From contig NW_019091374.1 in assembly GCF_001949145.1 (NCBI RefSeq), positions 938,811-1,002,810 of the forward strand: 64,000 bases of DNA, given 5' to 3'. Numbering within the stretch: position 1 is the stretch's first letter; each line of letters opens with the position of its first letter. The stretch is from Acanthaster planci (taxonomy: Eukaryota > Echinodermata > Asteroidea > Valvatida > Acanthasteridae). The notes under the pieces are model-generated. The model did not search any database. It had not been told where the DNA came from and saw nothing but the letters and a program-made list of their open reading frames with translations. A program made the position numbers and the translations under genes. Shown in pieces: positions 29,201 through 44,200 of the stretch.

Positions 29201-32200
29201 ATTAATCATAATGTCAAAAACTGCCCAATACTTTTCTCCGTTTTGTTACCCCATCTTGGTTCTGAATTGGAAGGATTTGTGGTACTAGTATGATCGTACC
29301 GTCCTATCGCGAAGTCGTCCCAGTGGGCATTGTGACTGCAGCATTACGCACGTCCAAAACGCACGTTCGACGGCTGCGACATTCCGGAATAAGTCTAAAA
29401 TGGCGCTAATCACGTTTGCACCATACTGTTTTGCTTTAGTTCTGTTGATGATACAATGTGACGCCGTCAAATGATAACGAAGCGAACAGCAGTTACTAAT
29501 CTGTTCCTTGAAAACGTGGTGCTACAGCGTTGTGATTGCATCTGTGATTGTGATCTCTCAGTGGGCGTCTACAGGTCTACCTTACACGAAAGAGCAGCTT
29601 GTCAACTACTGGCCAATCACTAGCATTGGTGTTTTTACTCGACGGTGGTGATTGGCTGGCTTGCGAGGAAGCATAACATTTGATGCACATTGCACACCAA
29701 AAAACGTTTGAGATAACAAATGAAACCTTTGTGAATCTCAGTCGTTTCCAGGAGCGAGTACTTCGCGGCCAACCACATTCTGGAGTCTAGATAACCAATA
29801 CCATTTAAAAACGAAACACAAGCCCGAAAAGGGGCAGTTTAAGTCTACAAAATTACACTTCCTGTGCAAATCGAGTAGCCTCAATGCGCCTTCCATCGTG
29901 TTTTATGGTTCAATGTACACATCTTTAGCTAGGCAATCACAAGATGGAGCACCAGTCTCGTACCCGTGACTCATCGAAATATCTCTCTGACACTCAAGTC
30001 AATGATACCCAAGGGAATGTGACTAATAACACTGCATTGGCACAGAAAGTCTCGAAGTTCTGTTTGCTTTAAGACTCTCGTAGGCGTGTTGACGAAAGCA
30101 ACGACAAATCTGACTTGAATCTCTCCCGATTTCCCTGTGATCGGTGATGTTATTATGTGTTTTCTGCAGCGACGAACAGAGCACCATGTAGTAGCGCAAT
30201 ACACAACTCCGACTGGGCAACTTCAGAAGTGTAACCGCTCACTCCAAACGTAAAAGATGCACCGGGACCCTACAAATGGCATTGACACAAATATTTGAAT
30301 ACCGCTGCATTGTGTCATCCACGATTAATTCCAAACTGACAGGCAATCTGCGAATCCCGGGACAAAACCAAACACCGTGACATCCAAGAGCCGTTGAAAT
30401 CAATTAAACATCAATTATATCACTGGTCAAATAAACACTGGTTACAAGTTTCCCCTAGGTTTACGTTTCATATGACTTTCCTAGCACTCAATGTGTGGCC
30501 ACGCACAATCAATGTGCGCACACGGGTTGTGTCAAGTGACAAGCGTCCATGCATTGCATGTCTACAGCGAAAAGGGTATGGCATAACTTGTCTGCACGCT
30601 AACGTTCCACGGAGTCCAAAGTTATGATTTAAGACTTAAAATCAACGTTCGGGGTTACTGTACATTAAAATGCGTCCAACACAAATCAAAACTGACCATG
30701 AACTGCCAATACTCTAAGTCAACAGAACTAATTCATTTCGTTATTTTAGATAACTGTCGATTGCCCAGTGAAATTTATGTATAGGCCTACGACGTTGAAA
30801 TGGGTTCCGAATGAACGATGTGAGGTGAGATCAGAGCCTGGGTGTAAGCCGAGTATTCTGAGTGAATGAAAAAAAGTGAATGCAAATAAACTAAGTCAAT
30901 GCACTGTTAATTTTGCATTCTAAGCCCTTTCTCAACAAATTATGAAAAGGTGTCTATTCTTTACCAGAAATACCTCTTATCTATGCTAAACAACCTATTA
31001 AAAAAAACGAGTGATAAGAAATCACAGAAAAGGTTTTTATTTTGTGAAGACAAACACCTGTGGTTTTACGGACCAAACGGCGTACTCAGAGATATGGAGA
31101 AACTGCTTTTTGTACATGCAGCCAGCATACATCTGCAAGTGCACGCGACGTAATTTGCACTTATTTCTAACGGAGCTCCGCCTGTCAAGTTTACAGCTTC
31201 TGTTAGATACACTTTACAGATGATAATCAGATCCGGTGACACTACATTCTATAGACGGAGGTTTCCAATTACACGCGACGCTAGCTGTGTCCTTGGACAC
31301 CAATGTCATTGTGCCGCCCGATAAACCCCTGGAATGCCTGTCATTTTCACGGTTGCTTGGCAAGAAAATACTACTGTAACAGTACATGTACATATGTGCG
31401 TTTACGACAGTCCTATAAATACTGACCTTTCATAACTCACGAACCTTTCTCGCTTGGTGCTAAAAAATAAATAACTCGGTTCCAGAGGATAAGGACGGAC
31501 GGAAAGAGTGTTGGCAAACGTCCTAAATGTGTTGGAAGCTCGAACGCCCAGAAGGCAGGAATTCAGGCGAGTCCTTCGAATTTTGCGGTTGAACGTGCAA
31601 TTTAAGTGCATGATCCTTTGGTTTCATATCGTGCAGAGAACAAGGCAATACGGTTAACTTCGACAAATACGCAGCACCGTTTTTTTACGAGATGGGGCAT
31701 TTCATTCCCGTGGCTACAGCACAGTGCAAGTGGTCAGCCTATGAATTTAAAAGTCAACCCAAGTGGCTAGTGGCGTATAGAGTTCACTGCTGGAAAGTCT
31801 AACCAGCTGATTAACACAGTGCACTGCACAAACCAAATTACATCGTAGCATTTATTTTGTTGCATTAATTAGAACCCTCCTCCTGTTTTAACCGTGAAAA
31901 ACAGTCAAAAATGCCTTCCACTTGATTTCCCCCAGTACACATACACGTATGGGAAATTTGACTGATTCTGATTGATATAACAACTGTGTCAAGAATGTTT
32001 CTTAGAATGTTTACTTAGCATAGGAAGGTTAAATTAAGCAGGGTAAACTACGCGCGTCCAGATGGCCAGAGGCGCAGGCGCTATGTCCACTTCCGAATGT
32101 AGCATCATTCCAGGAACTGACACTAAGGTTCGTCTGTTTGACCGTGAACTAAATGTAGAAGGAGTCGCTCCGCACGCCTTGACTCGAAGTCAATCCATCC

Positions 32201-35200
32201 CGCCTCAATTAAACCGCATTGACGTGTACAGATAAACAAGTTCAACGGATGTCAAAGATCACTACTTGGATGTTCCTTATTATTTCAACTTGAATTGCAT
32301 GTCCGCTACGTGTGGGAATGCAGTTAACATTTAGAGTATTCGTAGAAACAGCTGCTATGGCGTGGCAATATCTCCGGGGTGGGTAAACGAAAAGCTGTGC
32401 CAAGGCAACAAAAATTCCGATGACATAAAATAAATCACGGTATCCAGTTAATAATAAACGACAGTGAAATATGCTGAACACGAGTTCAATGATAATCGGA
32501 CTTTTTTCTGAAGGAAGGTTTACCCTCTCACAGGGAGGTGTTGTAAGCATCTAATTCTTAACCCTCAACTTCAGACAGGCTTTCAACCGGTATAATTGCT
32601 AAGCGAAGAAATCCCAAGATTCGTATGGGACTGTAAAACTCTACCCAGACAGGAAGTCCATCCGTCACGCAAACATACCACGATCACTTCGATGTATATT
32701 TTTTTCACCGTGCATGAACTTGAAGGAACCTGCTAGTTCGTGTCCCTTCTTAAAATGGACTTTTGGGATCCTAGCTTTAGATCTTGGCTTCGTCCTTTCA
32801 TCTAAAAAAAAAGAGCCGGTTCAGTTCTCCAGCCTCACCGTGTTGTTCCCTAACGGTCCGGGGGGCTCTTTGCTTCTTACTACCTGAACTTCACTAACCG
32901 GTAAGAATGAACGCCTTTCCAAATTCACACCTAGCAAGAAATTCCAAGATATTAATTCGATTACAAGAACTCCACAATTAATGAGTCATGCTTTCAAACC
33001 GACGTGGTGTCTGTTTTTCGAAACTGCTTCTTCGTTTGTGCTGATACTCCATCAGCACAAACTGTCACAAAAGATGGAGACTGATGGCTTAAAAATAGCA
33101 GCAACGGAAACAAAACAGCAAGACTAGTTTTAGACTGGATCCACTCACGCTACGAATCATCAATCGAAACTGACCTGAGTGTTTCTTCATCGAAGTTATC
33201 ATCTCTTTGTGCTGTAACAACATCATGCTGTGAGTGAAGATCTACGTATGTGTAACTAGCACACCGAAACCATGACAATAAGTAAACATCATATGCGAAT
33301 AATAATGTTAAGAGATTACTCATAAATCTTTCGGTTTTGAAATAAGCACTCCTGTTTATCGTCAATTTTTTAGGAACCTGACACAATTTTGCTAAAATTT
33401 CCCCTCGCAGTCTCTGTGTACTGTGTCATTCATACTCTATGGCCCTCGTAGCTTGTCATGAGATCAATCCGCAAAGCTCAAGGTTGACAGAGAAACAGGT
33501 TTACTGCTTATAGGAACACCGAGTCCCCGTAACCATGCCTCAAAAGACAGGTCCAGGCGAAGCATCGCTCCACGCAGCTTTGACCCTTGTACTTTTTGGG
33601 CGTCAAGATGAAAATGAAAGCTGTCACGTTATGAAATCAAATTACACAGGCTGATCCGTGGGCTGATAAACCGCAAGCCTCCTCTTTCCCTTCAACCGGG
33701 GTTACTCACAGTTCCACTCGGCAAGTGTTGGCAGTAGGGTTAACTATTGTGGATTAATACATGGATAGCCTTGTTTCAAGGCTGGGATGTTAGCTGGCAA
33801 GAAGTGAAGTGTACTTGAAGATAACGACTCCAAACGATTCCCCATTAATTAATCTCTTCAAAAATGCACCACTCGTTCTTCAATAAAGTGTTTTCTTTGG
33901 CCACAAAATGAGAGACAGGGTAACAGGAATTTCGAGAAATGGATTTGCCCTCTAAAGATGGATTTTTGGCACAGAGAACGGTCAAACTTTTTTGTGGTGA
34001 AATGCCACTTTCATTAAATATGACCACCGAGTCTTGAGTAAAACAACTGGTGTACATTTCAAACATCAGTTATCATTGGTACTAACTTGTATGGATAACA
34101 GAATACATGAATTAGTTTCGCTGGGAATCAGGTGTCTTTACTCCTGGCAAAATTAACTGCGAATCAAGTTAAGACCTGACCATCATCAACACCGAATCTC
34201 AAACCGAGTATTCAACACACGAGTGTGGGTTTTCACTCTATTCCCCAAATTGCTATTTTCCGTGGCTGCGGATCTTGCCAATATATCGACCAGTTCCGAG
34301 TGTGTAGCTTTTGAAGCAGCGACTCGAAGAACCTGAAACTCTCGAGTATTGATTTTCGACCACGGTGCTTACTGCAGAAGAAATCTGAAGCGATTACGAT
34401 GGGACTGGACGGATAGTTTGATTCTATGCCTTGAGTGGATAAGAACAAGCTTCGAGCTTCTGTGGGATGCGTCAATACTGAAACGTACAGTGTTCAATAT
34501 TGGTTGGAGTTTTTTAACACCTTGTCTATAAAGGCAGGAGCACAGCATCTGTGTGACGGACCCTTTGTTGGACAGGTGACAAATCTGAACTAACGTACAC
34601 CTGTCCGCCTGATTTGGTCGGGCAATTCATTACAGAACCCACCCCACCAGCTCCCGGATGAGATCCGGGAAAGCTCAATCAAAACGTCGCCGGTGGGGGA
34701 TCCGAGTCCCCTGCGTTATCTCAACCCCGTGGGTCACACACACGCGGTATCCTGGCCAGTGCGCGGAGGGTGGAAACTTCAATAATAGGAGGGACTGCTG
34801 TAGCAAATGGACCAAAGAGGCGAGGTGGAACGAGGGTGGATTTAAGCCACGGGAACAAGTCCTGCCTCATTTCAATTTGTTATGAGAAAAACCTGACACT
34901 AGGTACGATTGAACCTAGCTCAACAATATGCTTACCTCAAAGGAGATTAAAGAGATTGAAGGCATGATTCTTAAAAATGCGATAACCACAATTAACGTTA
35001 AAAGTCGAATAGATTTACTTGGGATCACATTTGATTCAAAAGCCTCAATAACGATTGCTGTTCTTTTTTATGTTTTTTATGTCTAATGGGGATTCCGTTC
35101 ATGTCATCAGCTTTTTTAAGCGACGATATCTCTTCATCCACATGGACAGCCAGTTTTATCACGTAGTGTAATTTCAGAAGATTTTGCTCATGAATATGAG

Positions 35201-38200
35201 CAATTTTACTCATGAATATGGAAATACTCTCATAAGAACCAGAAACTTCATCTATACGGGCATATATATATATATATCATATAAACATTATTACATGCAC
35301 AGCAGTAGCACAAACGACCACAAAGAGAGACAAAATGATCAAAGGTCGTCAAAAATGGTTCATCTCGAAGTCTGGACAAGGGCTTAAACATACGACTGCT
35401 TCCAGTATAAGGGTGAGGAATTTTTCTGGAACACAATTTTTCTGCCACTTTGTACTCTTCTTCAAGGTATGAAAACTATGTGGCATCCCCAAAAAGTGCA
35501 CTTTTTAAACATCTAAAATTACCCATGCTTTCCTTAACTACTGAGGGCGCTGTTGCTGTGATGTCATCCAGGGAGTACCTGTACATGGTTCAATGCAAAG
35601 GTTTTTGTTCAAATTGTGAAGACAGAATTTACCCAGTGATAACAATGCTGAGACAGGGTTGCTTGCTTACTAAGCTACTTATTGTTCTGTAGTTTATACA
35701 ACAATAAATTACAAGAGAACAAAATTTAACAAGCAAAATGTATTAAAACGCAGGAGTATTTTGTGCAAGAACATATGGCCGTTTTCCAATACTCAACTTC
35801 GGCTCCGTCTCAGGCTTCAGCTGTTTTTTTACAACCTGACTTTGAAACTGGCAGCGCAATAATTAGTCTAATAGTGCCACAAAACATCAAATATGATGCA
35901 AGAGGGCCAAAAGTACAGAAATCCAATTTTATTTAAACGCCTGAGGCCCACAATCGGGGATTGGTTTCGGGGACGATGCCTGAGACGGAGATGAAGTCGA
36001 GTATTGGAAAACGGCCTATGTAACGGTCGGATGTTCTTCCTTGGATGATATCACAGTTTTGCTCATGAATATAGAAATACTCATTAGCATAAAAACGTAA
36101 AAGGGAGCAAAATATCCTTTAAAACAGTGAAACAAGCATTTAAAGTGAGGTCAGTATTAAAATACTCCCACTGGTGCTACCCTTGGATGATATCACAGTT
36201 TTGAGAATACTGAGAGTTTATGTGGCTGCTTGACCACATTGCGGTGAACCACAGATCAGCGGGCTATGCCTCACGGGGTGGGCACGTGCCCGGTCGACAT
36301 TACGGTCATCTCCTGTAATCGGCTGGTTACAATTCCACGGAGGTGGACAAATTAGAATTTCAGCCAGCGACTTTCACCGCGGATTGTCAACTTGTCAGGG
36401 AAAAAAAATTTAAAGCATCCGCCAAACCCTCCAGGCTGCAATGGTAAAGCCAAGGGCCGGGGCTCGTTTTTGACAGGTCGTATCAGACATGTCTTTTCAC
36501 ATGGTAGACGACAAGGGTGATAAAGTGGTGGTGATTTGGTGCAAAGGAAAGAGATTGAGCTAGCGCCATTTTGTTCAATATTAAACCCCATTTCTAGGCT
36601 TCGAGGGAAGTTCACCGTTTTCAAAATGTTGGCTAACATTTCTAACTGAATGTCACTGGCTAATGAACAGCAAAACACATTTTTACTGTGTTAGTTAGTG
36701 TAGCAAATCTTCCCAAGACGTCCTAGTGCAAGCCGCCCTTTTCTTAGGAAACTGACACCAACATGGTTCGAAATCATACGATAATCATGGATTACTCCAA
36801 ATGTATATCATTATTACGTGTTCCCCTAAGGTTAGCCCTGGGCCCAACGTATGAGTTAAATGTCAGATTAACGATGTTTGTGAGTCAAATGTTATTTTTA
36901 ACCTCATGTATACTGCACAATGAACCTTACAGACCTGGGCTTATGATGAACTTCTGTGAAGTTCAGTATGTCACGTTCACTGCGGCAGCCTTGGGGCGGA
37001 GTTCACGGAGAAAGGAAAGCCGGATGCATGTGAATATTGTACATGGGGGTCTACAGGTAACCCTGAGACCCTCTTGGCATTTTCGGTGCCTTGATAATGT
37101 GAGCATCACACCGATGGCCTTTATAGGCCAAGTGATTCAAATTCTGAGCTTGGAATTCGTCTGGGTGTTTCACGCTATGTATCAGTACGGGGCTTTAATC
37201 GTGGACGGCTAAATCGCTTTGAAGACACACAGACAGCCTTCTCATTTACGGCGCTCTACTTCGATAAAAAGCCAGTGCAGTGTCCCAAATAAAAAAGGTG
37301 CCTGACTGTACAAGCGACGATATCAAAAGTAACAAAAGTGGGCTGAGATAATCAGGGATGAAATCCTCGTCTCTCCGTTAATAGCTGTTGTGATTGTTTC
37401 ACGCAGCTGCGGAAGAGTCGGCTTTGTCAAGGGAAATCATCGTTTCCCTAATGGCTCACACCTAAGTCTCCCGTCAACTGGCAACGCAGTCAATCATTTG
37501 TACAGCAGGTGTATCCATGCCCGATATCTACATAAATCGAAGCATAATCAAAACTGGTCAAATTACCTCTGGTGACACTTCGGCTGCATCCGAATCTCTT
37601 GTCTAGAGCTAGGTCTGGGTCTTCGCTCCGTTGGAAATGCGTGGAGACGCGTAGACAATAGACCTAGCCGTAACTCAGGAAGCCCGTTTCGGACACGGCC
37701 TTAGTATTTAAAGCTTTCATTTCCCGCACGTAGTATAACAAGACAACCACATTCAATCCCTTTTTATTTCTTTAATTGATTGCATGTGTACAGAGTCTGG
37801 GCGATGATAGTAATGTTTCCGTGTGGAATAGAAGTATGCGGTTGAATACACTTTTGCAACGACTAGCGTGAAGTGGCCATTAGCTTCCTTTCATTTTGTA
37901 TGCATTTTTCCACGGTAATGTTTTCAAGGAGATTCTATATTAGCCAGTATTTTAAATGGTACTACAGTCGACGACGCGGAATGACATTTCCGGACAACCA
38001 ATTCGCCCCAGATTCCATAGTATCCAATACCAGCATGAGAAATACGAATGTGGGTCAGGAAAACAGAAACAAAATACTTCGTTGACCGCGTCAATCGATA
38101 TCCCACCACGCCACTTGGTGATTCGTTTACATACCTAGACTGTCATGTTTTCATATCAAAGAGGAGTTCATTGACATGTTACACCATCAGCTTCAAGGTA

Positions 38201-41200
38201 CACGTGGGAACCACTGAGATGTTAAAATAATACCAGGATATTTAGTCTCCATTGGGTGCTGAAATTCCAGAGAAAATAGTGTCAACCAGGAGTTGTGTAA
38301 TGATCAATGTAACCGTCTTAAAATGCTACGTGTAGGATGAGAGATGTACATCACGGCGATTCTACCGGAATTGCCCTTCCTTTCTATACTTTTATATACG
38401 CAGCGTGCTGCGAGGTAATATTTCCAGTATTTCTATTACAACCCAAATGTAATACGTGTAAAGTGGATTGTATTCTGTCTCGTAAGAATTAAACTGTTGC
38501 AGATGTAACAAAGAATAGGCACAAAGGTTATCTGTATTAACTTCAATCAATTTAATACGGGCGTTTTACCATAGTGCACCTCCAAGAGTTTGCAACACGT
38601 TGGCCAATCACGATGCGCAAAATCTGTCGACCCAATGCGCGTTTGGGAAGGTCGACAATTTTTGCGCGTTGTGATTGGCCAACGCGTTGCAAACTCTCGG
38701 AGGCGCACTACTGTGAATCGCCCGCATTAATTGCATGTCTGCCATCACTACGCTATTACACATCAAAATACTTGTCCCTTGCTTTACTACACCCAACAAA
38801 ATCTTTCATATTACAAAAATTGAGTCTAAATTCATAAAGTTAATGGCCTTTCAGTTAAGAAAGACTGTTTCGATAAATTTCGATAAAAAGATTTGGTCCT
38901 GACATTTCACAACACTAGTGCACTACAGACACAAAGCAAACATACAAATTGCTACCGAGTGCAGCCCACTCATTTAACCTGACTGCCCTTTAAGAAACAG
39001 ACAGTTTTAAAGTCAACTTTCCAGATGATGGTTTTTACGCATGTGTCTATTCCCCTGAGGTAGGAGCAACGTATCTTACTACGGTTTACCGATAGAAGTT
39101 CAAGTCTAAGAAATTCTCAATGAAGCGTATGACCTTTGAAATAGGGAACTTGAAAAACAAACACAGACGGTTACCTAGACCCCTGTGCGTGATGCTACGC
39201 ATGAAATAATAGCTCGCCAACTGCCCGATCGAGGGAGTGCTTTTGCCGACGCACACCATGACACGATAGCCTAAAATAGGCAATAATTTCAACACCGTTT
39301 ACAACATTGTTCTCCATTACACGCAATTCAGCGTTTTAATTTAACCAAGAAATTGGTGGCTAATGAAACCTGTTTGTACGTATTTTACTTGAAGATTATA
39401 TACGCTCCAAATCGCGAACAATCTGCGACAGTGGCAACTGACAAAATCGTTACTCCGTGCCCTGAAAGGTGACGCAAAATTTGCCACAGTGGAGTCTGAT
39501 CAGGGCATTCAACTTGCCTTCCCTTCATATTACAAATGAAATCATCGGGTAACCATGCGAATCTGAGAACTGAGACTCTAGTAACGTGATCGCAGTGACA
39601 ACTCAGGCGTGCATGTGATGAGAGACAGGCTTATTCCACGCCAGACGAACAAAAGGGACGGTGTGAAAAATCATAAAATCCCAGACGTAATCAAAACATA
39701 AATGCATTGTTGGCAGATGGCATTCAATTAAACGATTCATTGGGCCGTGGGAACAATAACACTTGATGATAGCACAAGGACCCATGGGATTCAGGACACC
39801 AAAACTTGGCGGGAAATCGATATATTACCAGTGCAAAAATTCCAACATGATTAAGCAACACCGATTAAAGCTATTTTTAGGTCTGGGCCTACACACTGGA
39901 CATGTTACATTGCAAGTTACGCCAAATGTAACTAACTTCACATTACTGTGTAGAGCTGTTTAGAAACAGTGGAAACTTGTGCTATGCAGTGGTTATGGGC
40001 ATCCATTTTGCTATCGTGTTGTTGGTCATTGTAGTCAGCAAGCAGTTTGCAGCAGTTTTGTATTACATATCTTTGGAAATAAAATTATGAAAGTAAAAAA
40101 AAACAAATAAATTAATGAAGAGCCTGGTTCCCTTATGAGCAGGTTTGAAAAAAAAATCAGGTGCCAACAACTCACAAAAAGTAGCAGAAATAAATAACAC
40201 AAAGATCAACTGTTTTAACACCGTATATGACACCTTACGTCCGCGCAACATTCGAAGTCCTAAAAGAATGCTAACTTAACATCTTGCCAATTACCCTCTT
40301 CACAAAAATTATCGTATCCATTATGCCAAGGTTACTATTTCTCACACAGCATTTCGGTCTCGTTTTATTAGACACAACAAAAGCAGCATGTGCATGTGAT
40401 ATTAAAGCAGCTTGTTTTCACGAAAGGATTTGAATCTCACGTTTCACCGGCATGTACGAGAGGGCCTCCAGAATGACTAAGAACTCAAATGCCAAGATTG
40501 ACTCGAGAAGGGTATCCTGCCTGGGAATACTTTCTGAATTAAAGTTCTGGCAAAACGCCGAACTTAAAAGGTGGCCCGAGAAATGAATGTAGTTCCTGTC
40601 TATGTGACTCACATGTTACAATCGGTCGCTTGTGTGTCCGCCAGTTCTCATGAAGTTCTTGCTTGCTTGGAACAAATTGCTCGGAGAGACTCCATGAATC
40701 TGCTGCAGCGGGTATACCTGTTACCTGGTATACAAGGCAGTGGGATCAAGGAGGTAGCATTCTGGGACTCGAGTCATGACAATGACCAGCCTGGTCGACA
40801 CTCCCACGCTGATTTAGGTTGGGTTGGCAAATGTACAACTAGAATATCTGTTATTTCCACCTTCGACGACAACCGTGCTCTTTGGCAGGTGCTCGGTTAT
40901 CGGTTCCCCTGACGCGATCTCAATCATGCCAGACAACCCGGCTATTTGTTCAGAGCGCTCCTAATGGAAGGCCCAAAAACGTGAAGGGCATCCGACATTT
41001 TGGCCACAGCCCGAACTGGTGTTTTCACGATAGTTTAATAAAACCACATTGGTTGCACGAGAAAAACGAGAAAAGAAAAAACAAGGGACTAATTCACATA
41101 GGACACGAACGTCATCGCAGGTTACACTTCCAAAAATACCTATCTCTTTGAGAAGAATGATATTGGGGTTCACTTTGTACTGGAATGAAATATGCGACAC

Positions 41201-44200
41201 AAATATGTAAGTTGTCTCCAGAAACTCAAACCGAAATGGGTCAGATTAGGCCTATTGTCACAATTTGGAGGAAGAAGGAACAGTGAGAAGTGAGTTTCGT
41301 CGGAAAGTGAGCAATAGAAATACTTGCTTTCTGCAAAGTTAGAACAGAACACCATATTTGAACAAATTAATTAAGTATTTCAGGTGGCAATTGTCAAGTT
41401 CAGTTTCAATCGCTTTCACCATTAACTTTTCAGAAATCCTCACTAGAAAAAAGGACAACAATGCGTCAACCTGTATTCTGACACAGCGTCTAGTTTTACT
41501 TTTACACTTTTAAAGTTGAGGGGTATTTATCAAGGACGACTTGAGACGTTTATAAAATGACGACCAGGCACGAGTTTGGGGATTTGCCTTTGAAACGTCA
41601 CTGTGCACCATAACATCATATAAAAGTACTGGTATGTCTGATACGTCGCAAATAAGAACATTGGATCTTATAGTATCCCGTTACTGATATGATAACAAAA
41701 TATACTCCAATCGTTGACGATGTGTAATTTGAGCCCGAATGAGCGTCAAATACAAAACATCCGATGTAAGCCTTTTTTCAGTTTGAAAGCACACAGAGAG
41801 GATGCGGTTAGCAAAAAAAAAAAAACTTCCGTCGCGTATTTATTGCCAGCTGAGTAAACCAGCATTGTGTCAGTTCTTTTGTAACACACGCCATTTTGTG
41901 CCAATATTCCTCGTGCATGAAGCATACTGTCATGAATGAAAGGCAAATATGAAGACCGCTCAATCATGGCTATCGCGTAGGCATACCTCAAGCTCTAATT
42001 ACAAAGGTCAAGGGTCACCCTGTACAAACACTTACAATTGGGGCCCAGCAGGAAGAAATGGAACATCCGAAAACTTACTGGTAATGAGTGTTTTCAAGAG
42101 TAATTTATAACATGTTTCAGTCTGCTATTATGCCAGCATGAGGCCAAAGAGTATGATTTGACGCGCCGGATCAACACAGCACTTCGTGGCATTGTCAACA
42201 CGGTACAGTTTGTTCAACCCACCAAAGTACAACCATGGAGCAACAGCGCATGCAAGGCGATGAAAACTTGCTGTTGGCGATGCTTGAGTGAATGTACATG
42301 TACATGTACGTGTACATTGCAAAGGAGCGCCAAGATGTGCAGGTTTGGAACTCACTTTAAACATACGCTTTAAAGTAGCGCATAGCTAAGATAGGCTATG
42401 TTACTAACACCACACGTCAGATGTTTCACATCAGAAGGCGATTGTATTTTGTATCGTATTTGTGTCGAAATTGTCAATTTCTTTTCAATAAGCTGTTTGA
42501 TCTTTGTGGTCCGGAGCGTGATGTCTTCCTTTCGAATGCTTCTTACAAATGTAGCCCCCCCTACTTCGAAGAAATAAATACATGTACATAATGTCTTTTC
42601 TAAACTTCTTTCCGATAATTATCGCATCTACATGTAACAATTGAAGCACAAAGTATGGGTTAAGTGCTTCCTGAGAATGTTGATGGAAAGCAGTTCGCAA
42701 GTTCCAGGCTTGATGGACAGAATTCCAACCCGCAGGCTTCTGCTAACTATGGAGCCTAATAATCGAATAAGAACCGAGGTTGCACGGGTCGCTTGAACGA
42801 TTCACAATAGACTTCATTTCAAGTCGCTAAACAGTCACATTGTGTCCAATAACGCCTCCAAAACTCTTCTGTCACAAGTATTAGGTGTGTAATCATTTGC
42901 TCATCTCTTCCATCGCACACTGGAGATGAGGCAACCACAGTCTCGCGTGATAGTAACCCCCTTGCCGCAGGCCACAATGTCTGTGGCACATCATACATAC
43001 ATGTACATGCTCACTACCAACAATCAAAACCGATCGACTAACGACTTGAGATCAAGTCCAGTTCAAATTCGATTTCAAAAACATGTACCTCGTAACACAC
43101 ACTACAGTTTGCTGTATTTCTTAAACCGTTCGTTAGAACACATCATCAGATAAGATCAGTTTTTATAGTGAACATCCACACGTAAATATTGTGGTCCAAC
43201 GTACAATTGCATTCCTAATTTTACAATACTTTATCGAGCAACTGCGGCGTTTTGCAAATTTCAGAATAACTTTATTTTGAATCATCGTAATTCGCTTTTT
43301 CCCAACAGAAGAGACTTCTTACACTGTGCTTTTAAGTTTCTAAAGTGGCGCCATTTGTTCTGTTTTGCCAATTTTGACTTGTTTGTGACGCTTTTACGGG
43401 GGGAAGTCGCACTTCACCCTCAGTGACCTCAATCCGAGTTCCATCTGCGGTTGACTGAGCGGGACACCATGTGGATTGGGTGGCTCTAGTCTCCCTACGC
43501 TGCCGGAGTCATATCCACTTGAAGCTCTACCACAACTTGTTACGGTTTACTCAATAATACAACAGTAAAATTATGACAACATGATAAATCAATGTGTGAA
43601 CCACTGGAACTCACTTTTAGTTATATACAGGGTGTAACGACTTTTCCCAAATCCATTCAGTCTGTTTCAAGAACGTGTGGCCCATCAATCTTACGCTTAT
43701 CTCCGGTTTCTTCAAAGTGTAAAGACTGAAAGATAAGAACACCTCTCTTCTCCCTAGATGGGATGTTCATCGAATTTGCTCCTAAGGTCCTAAGATAATG
43801 CCGACACTCCCGAGAGCCATTTATACTTCTGGATGGAAAGAGGTAAGTAGGGGTGAAAAGCCTTGCCAAATGAAGGCCGCAACTTTTGGCCAGCAGGTGG
43901 ATTGGAACCCTTGATTACCAGTCACACAAACCTTATCAAAAGGCCACACCAAGTTCCCTTTATGTCCATTAATGATGAAATCAAATGATGAATACCAGAA
44001 GCTTAACTTCAAAGTTCAATTCATAGCCCAGCACGTTTCTGCTCCTTCCGCAACTTGCAAATCTATATATAACTAAAAGTAACATGAAACGGTTTAGGGA
44101 TGAACGCTTCAGCATCGGTCTTATTTTTATACCCGCTGCGACCTGCAAGACGCCAGCTAAAATTTGTCTGGTGTCGCAGGTATGGGGAAGAGGATTGGGC

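Noticed and set aside
36763-37212. 149-codon plus-strand ORF
   Set aside because: Long for random sequence but with no domain, low-complexity bias or initiation context that supports a gene.
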